A stretch of DNA of 64,000 bases from Garcia nutans (lineage: Eukaryota; Streptophyta; Magnoliopsida; Malpighiales; Euphorbiaceae): NCBI GenBank assembly GCA_947685225.1, contig CANTUV010000004.1, positions 12,245,001-12,309,000 on the forward strand, given 5' to 3'. This document shows positions 46,377-60,151 of the stretch, one piece after another. Made by a program: the position numbers and the translations under genes. The first letter of the stretch is position 1; every line of letters starts with the position of its first letter. Below the pieces are notes generated by a model that ran no database searches, was not told where the DNA came from, and saw only the letters and a program-made list of their open reading frames with translations.

Positions 46377-46390
46377 ATTCTCTCCCCCTT
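46377..46390 (-). other. Polypurine tract, LARD ID1
   Basis: The reverse complement is AAGGGGGAGAGAAT, touching the LTR start TGTAATATCCC. Identical at 52925-52938. Confidence 0.88.
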
Positions 46391-49300
46391 AAATAATTTC
46401 GTCCTCGAAATTATCTAGCACACTAACAACCCATTTGGAACAAATCACCATCTTAATTTATTAACTTGCATAACTTTTACTCTCCCCCTTTTAGTTAATC
46501 ATAACTTATCATTATATATCTATTTTTATCTTATAACTTTCTCAACAGAGCAACCAAGATAGCTCATTACATTTCCAATGAATTTTATCTTTGTTCTAAA
46601 GTCAGATTATCACTTTAACTCTTTATAGATATTCTCTTAACTTTAACCTCAAAAATCATTAATCAATATCTTAGCATTGTTTATTCCACTCTTACCATCA
46701 CTTTCAAAATAAACATTTACCAAACATCAATGGATAACTATATCCTTACTCTCATGAGTTTATTTCTTACCATGTACAATTAATATACCTCAATTTATTT
46801 ATGTTCATTCATAAATCAGAATATTATATCATACACATTACCATTAAATCTTACATTCCCAATACAATTGCACATAATAAATCTCAATGTTGTCTTGCAA
46901 CTTTAACGAAACCTAGATCAATCGATGTATCCATCCCAATATACTAACATTTCAACTTTATTTGATTCAAACCAACAATTAACTTATTGGAATTTATCAT
47001 TGGATTTTACCATATATACTTATATATAACCTAAGTTCATTAGGTCAAACTTATATTTAAATTCTAATCTTTCCAAATTCATATATTCAATCAATATGAA
47101 TCATGCCTATACATATACATTTCCTTATTTCAATAATTATATCATTATTTCTTATACTCATTCAAAGTTTATCAATATTGCCAACAACTATAACTTCATA
47201 AACAAGCTTTTCCCCCAACCAGGTTGGTAATCCAAATTGGGTTGCCCAACACATTGGGTCCGCATGGTTCCACAGGAGGCAGATAAGTCCGTTCATTTAT
47301 CTTTTCACAATTCATTTTTTTTTTCATAATCATTTAGGCATTATACCTCAATATAATTTATTTCTAACATCATTGTCAACAATCATGGTTTCTTATCACA
47401 TCGAAATAGTATACACATATATCATCAACTATATTGAATATCTCATTACTCAATCGTATCATTTAGACATGTTTCAATTATATCATCAACCATGATGATA
47501 TCACATTTCATCAATTCTTAAAACACATTAACATCATTTATTATTAAAACATTTATCATAACAAATTACATTACACGTACCTTTTTAATGATCCTCGCCT
47601 CTTTCACACTATATAAGTCATAACACTAGTCACATAATATTAACAATATAATCAATTGCAAAACCTTGTTATATTTATTTTGATTACCTTTTTGTCATAT
47701 TATCCATATCTCAACACATTTCCATAATTTTTCCTTTTTCTCTCTTTACCTTCATAATTTATAACCAAATTCTTAACATAAAATGTTAAGGTACAACTTT
47801 ATTTACCATAACTTTTAACTATACTTTTCAAACAAAATTTCAGTTCCACCAAATCGGTATTACAATCATATCATCTCAGTTCTAACTCTGAAGATAATAA
47901 AACTAACCACTAATCACACTAACCAAGTCATATGACCATAATATATAAACAATCACATTTGGGGTTTGTAAATCAATCTCGTTCTTCTATTATTCAATTT
48001 CCAACCTTTACAATTATAATATTAGATTATATCACAAAAATTATATATATATTCTCCAAACTTGTATTACACCAAGAATTAACACATTTTAATTCCATTT
48101 CAAAACAGTTTGCTTTTGATTATTTAATCATCATTAACCCAACTCATGTTCAATAATATTATCTTTAACATTTCCTATACCCAACCTTCAATTAGATACA
48201 AATCTTACACAAGTTTTATTCATTACTCCATTTCCAATTCATCTCTTCTAAAAATTTTCAAATACCATATTCTTTCCTTACAATTCCTGATGATATGCTT
48301 ATACATAAAGCATTTCCACACACAAATACCTTGAGTTCCAAAACATCTTATGATAGCCTCATTTAATTATTGACATAACAATTTCACTGTTCAATATTAC
48401 GCAAGTCCATTCTCATTTCTAATACCATTAAACATGTATTGGTATAAAATAATAAACATATTATATACACATTCATAGGTCACGTTCATAATGTGATTCA
48501 CTTCCCACCTTTCTTACATATAACCATTACATTCATATCAAAAAGTTCATTTCACAAATCCTCTTTATATAAACACATAATTATGCAATTTATTAAATTT
48601 CCCTTTTGCATATAGTTTATACAAATTTAATAGTTATCACTTTCCTTTGACTATTATCATTCTCATTTGTTTATCATAACTTAAGTTATTCATTAACTTC
48701 AACAAATATATACACTCTACTTATAATATTATTTCACAAAGAGCTTAATCACATTTCCAATGTGATATCTCTCTCACATTTGTTTATAAATATCTTTAAC
48801 ACATCTTTCATAGTCCTTTTTATCCTTTCCAATCAAATTATTTAAAGTAACTCACTTTCTTTTGCTCAATTCCTTTTCTTTACTTTCAAACCAAATTTTC
48901 CTACTAACAATCACATCTCCCAATTCCTAATACTTTCATGTGCACTAATATTCATTTCATATATCTCATGTATTAAATACATTAAACTATTAATATATAA
49001 ATGGTCTTTATCCACATTCCATTAAAACTATAAATCTTCAACTTACTAATTTACTTAAACTTCAATTTATTCATCTCATTCTCTTAATATCAACCTTAAA
49101 ACATCTTATATGGATATACCACAAAACAACATCAAACATATATGTTTCACAATTACTAAGCTCATTCCAACAATCTAAATATCACATATTACCACCATTT
49201 ACAAGAGCTTTTACAATATTCCAACATATCACATTTCTAACATTGAAATCACCATGTTTATATTAAAAGAACAATACAAACAACACCTATATCTCTTTGT

Positions 49301-49934
49301 ACCTAACCAACATCATCTCTTTTTCCTTTTTAAACAAAACCTTAACTTTACATATCCACACCTTAAATTATCACACTTAATCTATACCAATCAACTCATT
49401 CAATATTTCACCGTACTCTTTTCATTAAAATATATATATATATATATATATATCTTTCCATATTACCCATCCAACAATCTTTCCTCTTTCTAAAAATCCA
49501 AACATAAAGTTTATTAGAAAGAGGTTCAAATAATAGAGGAAAGATTACATAATTAAATCTAAATTTTTTTTAACTCATTCCCAACTTTATTCTTCTAGCC
49601 ATTTCTTTACATGTCAAACACATATCAATAATCAAACTTTTTACTTATAAATTCCATATCATTTCTTTATATCACAATCACTTTTCAATTATCAACATTT
49701 CAAAATTTGCTTTCATATAAAACCTCATTTACACACTATCATTTATCTCATCTCATGTAACTCAAATACATCACAATTCACAATTCACTCAATGCCACGT
49801 TCGAGACCAACCTAGATGTGAATGCATATGCATGTCTTACCAATTGCATTTCCAAAATCTTCTTTTCAATTCTTATTTAAACTTTTCAAAAATTTTCTTT
49901 TTAATTTCTCTTAGGCCGAGAATCTCGAACCGAA

Positions 49935-49946
49935 GCTCTGATACCA
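49935..49946 (-). other. Primer binding site (initiator tRNA-Met), ID1
   Basis: The reverse complement is TGGTATCAGAGC, seven bases from the LTR2 edge at 49954. Confidence 0.92.
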
Positions 49947-49953
49947 AAATAAT

Positions 49954-52924
49954 TGTAACACTCTGATACTCCATATAAGTACTATACATATACCTAGTAT
50001 ACATACAATACGTATATAAAGTATAAGAATGTTACTTTTAGTTTCAATTTAAAAACCTTTATCCAGATTCATAAAATTTAACATTTAATTTAAAACACAT
50101 TTACAAAAGTCAGTATTCTTATTTATCAAAACTTCATTCATCCATATGAATATATATTAACTCAAAAATACAATACAACTTAAAATCATACATGTATGCA
50201 TCACCTTCTAGTTGGTCTCGAGATACACTTACCCTTTTCGTGGCATAACAGCTACACTCCCAGATCATCCGCATAAATACCTGTGCGATTAATTATCCGC
50301 GCTAAGCCCGAAAGCTTAGTAGTATAAATAAATATTAAAATATACTTTACAAAAATAATCATACCTCATGTTTTTAGCATTATGTTCTATTGTTCGCTTA
50401 CCCCGTTTTTCCTTTCTCAATGCATTCTTCATATATTTCCCCTAATCTCATAAAATTATACACATATTTACATAGAACATTCACAATACAATACTTACCA
50501 TTTCTATCTCATATACATATACATATACATCATTTCAACAAATCACCTTTCCATGGCCTATCCAAACCTTCATAAAAACAATTCTTACAAATTCCATATT
50601 CATATACATTGTACGCAACATACTATATTTTCATAAACTCATATCTCAACAAAGCTCCTCAAGCCATATTCACTTTCAATATATCAATACACACATTACG
50701 AAATCATACTTCTTAACATTGTATTATTCACAATTCATTAAACATAAATCATATTTTCATCAAAAGCATTCATAGATCTCATTATTCATTCATTTCAACA
50801 TTTGGATATCACATTGACAACAAAGACAGACTCGGGCCCAATAGACACTAATATGTTATTCAAAGTTCAGAGTTACTGTTTTGGTTCATAATCACAATAA
50901 TCAAGCCCGTAGGCATCATATATCAATAACTCTATCCATGGATAGTGTAACAGACCCAGTCTCTTGGACCATCAACTCGACTAACCTCGAGGAGATCCTC
51001 AACCCGGCAAGACTGTTACCAATCATATATCTCATAATCATAATTATCATAGTGTAACAGACCCAGTCTCTTGGACCTCAATTCACTCAAATTGAAGAGA
51101 TCCTCAACCCGGCAAGACTGTTACCTTTTTCACATTTTCTAGGCATGCCGCCAAATCTAGAACTCTGAAAATTGAATCAACATATTAGACACAAAATCTT
51201 TTCATTTTCATTTCATTCTCAATTGAATTATCATAGCCAATAACAATGGCTTAACATCTCATTTGAATCACTATAGCCAATCACAATGGCTTCATATCTC
51301 ATTTGAATAATCATAGTCATTAACAATGACCTCACATCATATTATATCTCAAATCTCATTTCAGTTTCATCATTGATATATGCAACATCAATTACATTAC
51401 TAAACAAACATATCATGAATCAACCATACCATATTGGCATGCTTCAATCATAACATTAAGGTAATTCATCATCAATGATCTCATGATATTCCACATTATA
51501 CACAACATGCTATTATTCATATGCATCCTCAATCTACATATAGTACAATACAATTTATGAGATTTACAATGCATAAAACCTAACATTGTTCATATCATAT
51601 CAACGTTATCATCAAATCATATTGATCAATTCAATTCATCACTCAAGTATACATAATCAAAGACATTGCACATACTTTTTCATTGATCATTATGTCTTCC
51701 ACATTTCCTATATTATCATTGATATATTCATACATAACAATTTACCTTATTCAAGAACTTAGAATCCTCCATATACATTTGGTTGGATCATTATTGTTTT
51801 AAGTGTGTTTAGGTGCAAAAGACATTTGAAGATCCAACAATGTTTGAAGACCAAATAACAAACACATTTGCAAACACCCTCAAGGGACACGGCCAAGCTT
51901 GTGGCCGTGTCTCTTAATCCAAACATCCAGTAGCAAACATGGTCAAAGGACACGGCCAAGCCAGTGGCCGTGTCTCTCAATCCAATTCAAGCAGTAGCAA
52001 ACACGGGCAGTGGACACGGCCAAGCCAGTGGCCGTGTCTCTCAATACAACAATCCAGTAGCAGACACCGGCAAGGGACACGGCCGTGTCTCTCCAAAAAT
52101 CATCCAACACGGCCAAGTTTGCCCTAACTTGGCCGTGTCTCTAATGACTTGGTCGTGTTCTTCAATGAATTAAAGGCCAAACACTTCCAAATTCATCTAA
52201 CTCAAACCCAACCTCAATATTTCATCATTTACCTCACAATTTTCTCAACTTATCATCACTTAAATATCAATTCACCATCTTTACATACTTCACTCTTTCA
52301 TTATCTTCATTTTACACACTAATTATACCAAACATAACCTCAATCCACAAGAATTCAAAACAAAAAGATAAGAACTTAGATATATACATATAATCAATAA
52401 AATCAACTCAAAAGGGAGTACTTACTTGAATAGCTTGCTAAATCTTCAATATCCACTTGCAAACATCTTGATATCCTTAATCTTTGGTGTAACTAGAAGC
52501 AAAATCATCTTTCTCTTTCTAGCTTCTCTCTCTCTCTCTCTCTCTCGTTTACAAAGGAAAAGAAGAAGCAGAGGAAGAAAGAACGTTCTCGTTCTTTCTT
52601 TCGTTTCTCTCATATATATATATAATAATAATAATACCTAATATTTCTCAAATAACCTCCACCACACATAATTTTCCAACTTTTGACTTTCTTCTTCTCT
52701 TTTCTTTTTGTCCTTATCATCATTATTATTATTATTAACTTATTATACAAATATATATACACAACTCACTTTCCTACACCATTTTATATCCCATGTATAT
52801 GTGATGTATATGTATATGTCTTATATATATATTATCTTTATATTTCCCATACATACATATACATTAAATCCAAATGCAACAACATTAACTCCAAAACTCT
52901 TAGGGTCTATTCCGGGATATTACA
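49954..52924 (-). mobile_element. LARD LTR2 (shared middle LTR)
   Basis: 2971 bp, complete. It serves as 5' LTR of ID1 and 3' LTR of ID2. It starts TGTAACACTC rather than TGTAACACCC as in LTR1 and LTR3. Palindrome cluster at 51885-52160. Contains two nearly identical 'gtaacagacccagtctcttggacc' blocks (50946-51125). Confidence 0.92.
51885..52160. repeat. CACGGCCGTG palindrome cluster, LARD LTR2
   Basis: Complete form of the cluster. Includes CCAGTAGCAGACAC and GCAAGGGACACGGCC (52050-52085), also found in the Athila LTR at about 7336-7384. Confidence 0.9.
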
Positions 52925-55900
52925 ATTCTCTCCCCCTTAAATAATTTCGTCCTCGAAATTATCTAGCACACTAACAACCCATTTGGAACAAATCACCATC
53001 TTAATTTATTAACTTACATAACTTTTACTCTCCCCCTTTTAGTTAATCATAACTTATCATTATATATCTATTTTTATCTTATAACTTTCTCAACAGAGCA
53101 ACCAAGATAGCTCATTACATTTCCAATGAATTTTATCTTTGTTCTAAAGTCAGATTATCACTTTAACTCTTTATAGATATTCTCTTAACTTTAACCTCAA
53201 AAATCATTAATCAATATCTTAGCATTGTTTATTCCACTCTTACCATCACTTTCAAAATAAACATTTACCAAACATCAATGGATAACTATATCCTTACTCT
53301 CATGAGTTTATTTCTTACCATGTACAATTAATATACCTCAATTTATTTATGTTCATTCATAAATCAGAATATTATATCATACACATTACCATTAAATCTT
53401 ACATTCCCAATACAATTGCACATAATAAATCTCAATGTTGTCTTGCAACTTTAACGAAACCTAGATCAATCGATGTATCCATCCCAATATACTAACATTT
53501 CAACTTTATTTGATTCAAACCAACAATTAACTTATTGGAATTTATCATTGGATTTTACCATATATACTTATATATAACCTAAGTTCATTAGGTCAAACTT
53601 ATATTTAAATTCTAATCTTTCCAAATTCATATATTCAATCAATATGAATCATGCCTATACATATACATTTCCTTATTTCAATAATTATATCATTATTTCT
53701 TATACTCATTCAAAGTTTATCAATATTGCCAACAACTATAACTTCATAAACAAGCTTTTCCCCCAACCAGGTTGGTAATCCAAATTGGGTTGCCCAACAC
53801 ATTGGGTCCGCATGGTTCCACAGGAGGCAGATAAGTCCGTTCATTTATCTTTTCACAATTCATTTTTTTTTTCATAATCATTTAGGCATTATACCTCAAT
53901 ATAATTTATTTCTAACATCATTGTCAACAATCATGGTTTCTTATCACATCGAAATAGTATACACATATATCATCAACTATATTGAATATCTCATTACTCA
54001 ATCGTATCATTTAGACATGTTTCAATTATATCATCAACCATGATGATATCACATTTCATCAATTCTCAAAACACATTAACATCATTTATTATTAAAACAT
54101 TTATCATAACAAATTACATTACACGTACCTTTTTAATGATCCTCGCCTCTTTCACACTATATAAGTCATAACACTAGTCACATAATATTAACAATATAAT
54201 CAATTGCAAAACCTTGTTATATTTATTTTGATTACCTTTTTGTCATATTATCCATATCTCAACACATTTCCATAATTTTTCCTTTTTCTCTCTTTACCTT
54301 CATAATTTATAACCAAATTCTTAACATAAAATGTTAAGGTACAACTTTATTTACCATAACTTTTAACTATACTTTTCAAACAAAATTTCAGTTCCACCAA
54401 ATCGGTATTACAATCATATCATCTCAGTTCTAACTCTGAAGATAATAAAACTAACCACTAATCACACTAACCAAGTCATATGACCATAATATATAAACAA
54501 TCACATTTGGGGTTTGTAAATCAATCTCGTTCTTCTATTATTCAATTTCCAACCTTTACAATTATAATATTAGATTATATCACAAAAATTATATATATAT
54601 TCTCCAAACTTGTATTACACCAAGAATTAACACATTTTAATTCCATTTCAAAACAGTTTGCTTTTGATTATTTAATCATCATTAACCCAACTCATGTTCA
54701 ATAATATTATCTTTAACATTTCCTATACCCAACCTTCAATTAGATACAAATCTTACACAAGTTTTATTCATTACTCCATTTCCAATTCATCTCTTCTAAA
54801 AATTTTCAAATACCATATTCTTTCCTTACAATTCCTGATGATATGCTTATACATAAAGCATTTCCACACACAAATACCTTGAGTTCCAAAACATCTTATG
54901 ATAGCCTCATTTAATTATTGACATAACAATTTCACTGTTCAATATTACGCAAGTCCATTCTCATTTCTAATACCATTAAACATGTATTGGTATAAAATAA
55001 TAAACATATTATATACACATTCATAGGTCACGTTCATAATGTGATTCACTTCCCACCTTTCTTACATATAACCATTACATTCATATCAAAAAGTTCATTT
55101 CACAAATCCTCTTTATATAAACACATAATTATGCAATTTATTAAATTTCCCTTTTGCATATAGTTTATACAAATTTAATAGTTATCACTTTCCTTTGACT
55201 ATTATCATTCTCATTTGTTTATCATAACTTAAGTTATTCATTAACTTCAACAAATATATATACTCTACTTATAATATTATTTCACAAAGAGCTTAATCAC
55301 ATTTCCAATGTGATATCTCTCTCACATTTGTTTATAAATATCTTTAACACATCTTTCATAGTCCTTTTTATCCTTTCCAATCAAATTATTTAAAGTAACT
55401 CACTTTCTTTTGCTCAATTCCTTTTCTTTACTTTCAAACCAAATTTTCCTACTAACAATCACATCTCCCAATTCCTAATACTTTCATGTGCACTAATATT
55501 CATTTCATATATCTCATGTATTAAATACATTAAACTATTAATATATAAATGGTCTTTATCCACATTCCATTAAAACTATAAATCTTCAACTTACTAATTT
55601 ACTTAAACTTCAATTTATTCATCTCATTCTCTTAATATCAACCTTAAAACATCTTATATGGATATACCACAAAACAACATCAAACATATATGTTTCACAA
55701 TTACTAAGCTCATTCCAACAATCTAAATATCACATATTACCACCATTTACAAGAGCTTTTACAATATTCCAACATATCACATTTCTAACATTGAAATCAC
55801 CATGTTTATATTAAAAGAACAATACAAACAACACCTATATCTCTTTGTACCTAACCAACATCATCTCTTTTTCCTTTTTAAACAAAACCTTAACTTTACA

Positions 55901-56497
55901 TATCCACACCTTAAATTATTACACTTAATCTATACCAATCAACTCATTCAATATTTCACCGTACTCTTTTCATTAAAAAATATATATATATATATATCTT
56001 TCCATATTACCCATCCAACAATCTTTCCTCTTTCTAAAAATCCAAACATAAAGTTTATTAGAAAGAGGTTCAAATAATAGAGGAAAGATTACATAATTAA
56101 ATCTAAATTTTTTTTAACTCATTCCCAACTTTATTCTTCTAGCCATTTCTTTACATGTCAAACACATATCAATAATCAAACTTTTTACTTATAAATTCCA
56201 TATCATTTCTTTATATCACAATCACTTTTCAATTATCAACATTTCAAAATTTGCTTTCATATAAAACCTCATTTACACACTATCATTTATCTCATCTCAT
56301 GTAACTCAAATACATCACAATTCACAATTCACTCAATGCCACGTTCGAGACCAACCTAGATGTGAATGCATATGCATGTCTTACCAATTGCATTTCCAAA
56401 ATCTTCTTTTCAATTCTTATTTAAACTTTTCAAAAATTTTCTTTTTAATTTCTCTTAGGCCAAGAATCTCGAACCGAAGCTCTGATACCAAAATAAT
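52925..56497 (-). mobile_element. LARD internal domain 2, non-coding
   Basis: 3573 bp, nearly identical to ID1; the clearest difference is the length of the (TA)n tract (49430-49451 versus 55979-55996). Polypurine tract 52925-52938; PBS 56479-56490 (reverse complement TGGTATCAGAGC). No coding sequence. Confidence 0.88.
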
Positions 56498-59155
56498 TGT
56501 AACACCCTGATACTCCATATAAGTACTATACATATACCTAGTATACATACAATACGTATATAAAGTATAAGAATGTTACTTTTAGTTTCAATTTAAAAAC
56601 CTTTATCCAGATTCATAAAATTTAACATTTAATTTAAAACACATTTACAAAAGTCAGTATTCTTATTTATCAAAACTTCATTCATCCATATGAATATATA
56701 TTAACTCAAAAATACAATACAACTTAAAATCATACATGTATGCATCACCTTCTAGTTGGTCTCGAGATACACTTACCCTTTTCGTGGCATAACAGCTACA
56801 CTCCCAGATCATCCGCATAAATACCTGCGCGATTAATTATCCGCGCTAAGCCCGAAAGCTTAGTAGTATAAATAAATATTAAAATATACTTTACAAAAAT
56901 AATCATACCTCATGTTTTTAGCATTATGTTCTATTGTTCGCTTACCCCGTTTTTCCTTTCTCAATGCATTCTTCATATATTTCCCCTAATCTCATAAAAT
57001 TATACACATATTTACATAGAACATTCACAATACAATACTTACCATTTCTATCTCATATACATATACATATACATCATTTCAACAAATCACCTTTCCATGG
57101 CCTATCCAAACCTTCATAAAAACAATTCTTACAAATTCCATATTCATATACATTGTACGCAACATACTATATTTTCATAAACTCATATCTCAACAAAGCT
57201 CCTCAAGCCATATTCACTTTCAATATATCAATACACACATTACGAAATCATACTTCTTAACATTGTATTATTCACAATTCATTAAACATAAATCATATTT
57301 TCATCAAAAGCATTCATAGATCTCATTATTCATTCATTTCAACATTTGGATATCACATTGACAACAAAGACAGACTCGGGCCCAACAGACACTAATATGT
57401 TATTCAAAGTTCAGAGTTACTGTTTTGGTTCATAATCACAATAATCAAGCCCGTAGGCATCATATATCAATAACTCTATCCATGGATAGTGTAACAGACC
57501 CAGTCTCTTGGACCATCAACTCGACTAACCTCGAGGAGATCCTCAACCCGGCAAGACTGTTACCAATCATATATCTCATAATCATAATTATCATAGTGTA
57601 ACAGACCCAGTCTCTTGGACCTCAATTCACTCAAATTGAAGAGATCCTCAACCCGGCAAGACTGTTACCTTTTTCACATTTTCTAGGCATGCCGCCAAAT
57701 CCAGAACTCTGAAAATTGAATCAACATATTAGACACAAAATCTTTTCATTTTCATTTCATTCTCAATTGAATTATCATAGCCAATAACAATGGCTTAACA
57801 TCTCATTTGAATCACTATAGCCAATCACAATGGCTTCATATCTCATTTGAATCATCATAGTCATTAACAATGACCTCACATCATATTATATCTCAAATCT
57901 CATTTCAGTTTCATCATTGATATATGCAACATCAATTACATTACTAAACAAACATATCATGAATCAACCATACCATATAGGCATGCTTCAATCATAACAT
58001 TAAGGTAATTCATCATCAATGATCTCATGATATTCCACATTATACACAACATGCTATTATTCATATGCATCCTCAATCTACATATAGTACAATACAATTT
58101 ATGAGATTTACAATGCATAAAACCTAACATTGTTCATATCATATCAACGTTATCATCAAATCATATTGATCAATTCAATTCATCACTCAAGTATACATAA
58201 TCAAAGACATTGCACATACATTTTCATTGATCATTATGTCTTCCACATTTCCTATATTATCATTGATATATTCATACATAACAATTTACCTTATTCAAGA
58301 ACTTAGAATCCTCCATATACATTTGGTTGGATCATTATTGTTTTAAGTGTGTTTAGGTGCAAAAGACATTTGAAGATCCAACAATGTTTGAAGACCAAAT
58401 AACAAACACATTTGCAAACACCCTCAAGGTACACGGCCAAGCTTGTGGCCGTGTCTCTTAATCCAAACATCCAGTAGTAAACATGGTCAAAGGACACGGC
58501 CAAGCCAGTGGCCGTGTCTCTCAATCCAATTCAAGCAGTAGCAAACACGGGCAGTGGACACGGCCAAGCCATTGGCCGTGTCTCTCAATACAACAATCCA
58601 GTAGCAGACACCGGCAAGGGACACGGCCGTGTCTCTCCAAAAATCATCCAACACGGCCAAGTTTGCCCTAACTTGGCCGTGTCTCTCATGACTTGGCCGT
58701 GTTCTTCAATGAATTAAAGGCCAAACACTTCCAAATTCATCTAACTCAAACCCAACCTCAATATTTCATCATTTACCTCACAATTTTCTCAACTTATCAT
58801 CACTTAAATATCAATTCACCATCTTTACATACTTCACTCTTTCATTATCTTCATTTTACACACTAATTATACCAAACATAACCTCAATCCACAAGAATTC
58901 AAAACAAAAAGATAAGAACTTAGATATATACATATAATCAATAAAATCAACTCAAAAGGGAGTACTTACTTGAATAGCTTGCTAAATCTTCAATATCCAC
59001 TTGCAAACATCTTGATATCCTTAATCTTTGGTGTAACTAGAAGCAAAATCATCTTTCTCTTTCTAGCTTCTCTCTCTCTCTCTCTCTCTCGTTTACAAAG
59101 GAAAAGAAGAAGCAGAGGAAGAAAGAACGTTCTCGTTCTTTCTTTCATTTCTCTC

Positions 59156-59207
<52 letters not shown>

Positions 59208-59494
59208 CTAATATTTCTCAAATAACCTCCACCACACATAATTTTCCAACTTTTGACTTTCTTCTTCTCTTTTCTTTTTGTCCTTATCATCATTATTATT
59301 ATTATTAACTTATTATACAAATATATATACACAACTCACTTTCCTACACCATTTTATATCCCATGTATATGTGATGTATATGTATATGTCTTATATATAT
59401 ATTATCTTTATATTTCCCATACATACATATACATTAAATCCAAATGCAACAACATTAACTCCAAAACTCTTAGGGTCTATTCCGGGATATTACA
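56498..59494 (-). mobile_element. LARD LTR3 (5' LTR)
   Basis: 2997 bp. It differs from LTR2 by few substitutions and by an expanded (AAT)n tract at 59161-59207 near the promoter side. Palindrome cluster at 58429-58705. Followed by the TSD GATGT. Confidence 0.92.
59161..59207 (+). repeat. (AAT)n microsatellite expanded in LTR3
   Basis: About 15 AAT units against three or four in LTR1 and LTR2 (46075-46090, 52621-52637). Confidence 0.9.
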
Positions 59495-59499
59495 GATGT

Positions 59500-60151
59500 T
59501 TACTTTCTATTGATATTTAGTACCTTTAATGAATGATTTATTTATTATGAATGGTTATTTACTTTTATCAATTTATTTAGGTTTCCAAATGTTGTAAGAG
59601 GTATGTTTCCACTTGGTGGGTACCTCATTAGTTAAATATCATGTAATTTAAATTGCTTTTTCTATTTTAGAACCAATGTGAAGGACATGTTTCTACCTTT
59701 CGGTGGGTGTCCTATTTAGGCATGAGATGTAAGGACATGTTTCCATCCTTGGATGGGTGTCCATTTATTTGCTTTGTTTGGACATTGCTTTGTTTTTAAT
59801 ATAATGATGCTTTCTTTTAATTATTGCGTGTAATATGGATAATGTTGTTATATTTAAGAATTTTATAATATTAAGACCTGTAAAAGAGGCCGGTTCCATT
59901 GAACCGGGCGTTGTGGGGGTGCTGGGCCATTTCTCACCTTCCCCACACGTATCCAACTTTTCGAACCCATTAGGGGGTTGGGGATTCCTTAGGAATCGAG
60001 TCATCCACCCCTTTCTTTTTCCCGGCCCGTCTGGGTGGCGACTCCATTTTCTTCAGACCTAGGTCCATGTTCTCTAAGGCTCCGAGCCTAAATAGTATCG
60101 AAGTCGCAAGAACCATTCCACCGGGAGTGGAGGCAAAAATCTCCGCTCACA
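59500..60151 (+). mobile_element. Element A 3' LTR, second part
   Basis: Continues the LTR from 44580 after the TSD; matches 36836-37479 and ends CCGCTCACA. GTTAT follows. Confidence 0.9.

Larger units (their letters stand above)
46377..49953 (-). mobile_element. LARD internal domain 1, non-coding
   Basis: 3577 bp, very AT-rich, no gag or pol motif on either strand; longest frames are under 80 codons. One GC-richer island at about 47205-47305 (with 'aaccaggttggtaatcc' and 'gggttgcccaacacattggg') stands out and is unchanged in ID2. It may serve RNA packaging or be a relic. Confidence 0.85.
44581..59494 (-). mobile_element. LARD-like complex: three LTRs and two internal domains
   Basis: 14,914 bp flanked by the 5-bp TSD GATGT (44576-44580, 59495-59499). 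The order on the plus strand is LTR1, ID1, LTR2, ID2, LTR3, all the same way round and read on the minus strand. Each internal domain has an initiator-Met PBS at its right edge and a polypurine tract at its left edge, but no coding sequence, fitting large retrotransposon derivatives. The outer TSD shows a single insertion; the extra LTR-ID unit arose later by unequal recombination. Confidence 0.92.
35360..60151 (+). mobile_element. Element A: Tat-type derivative without pol, hosting the LARD complex
   Basis: The 5' LTR is 35360-37479, the PBS 37481-37497, a leader and gag remnant follow, then a repeat-rich 3' UTR, a polypurine tract (43009-43023) and the 3' LTR (43024-44580 plus 59500-60151). 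The TSD GTTAT is at 35355-35359 and 60152-60156. Without the insert the element is about 9.9 kb. RT, RNase H and integrase are absent, so it must have been mobilised by a related autonomous Tat element. Confidence 0.9.

Noticed and set aside
45878..46396. Small frames repeated three times (45878, 52426, 58970 and neighbours)
   Set aside because: They repeat only because the LARD LTR is present three times; they run on the strand opposite to LARD transcription and consist of microsatellite-like codons.
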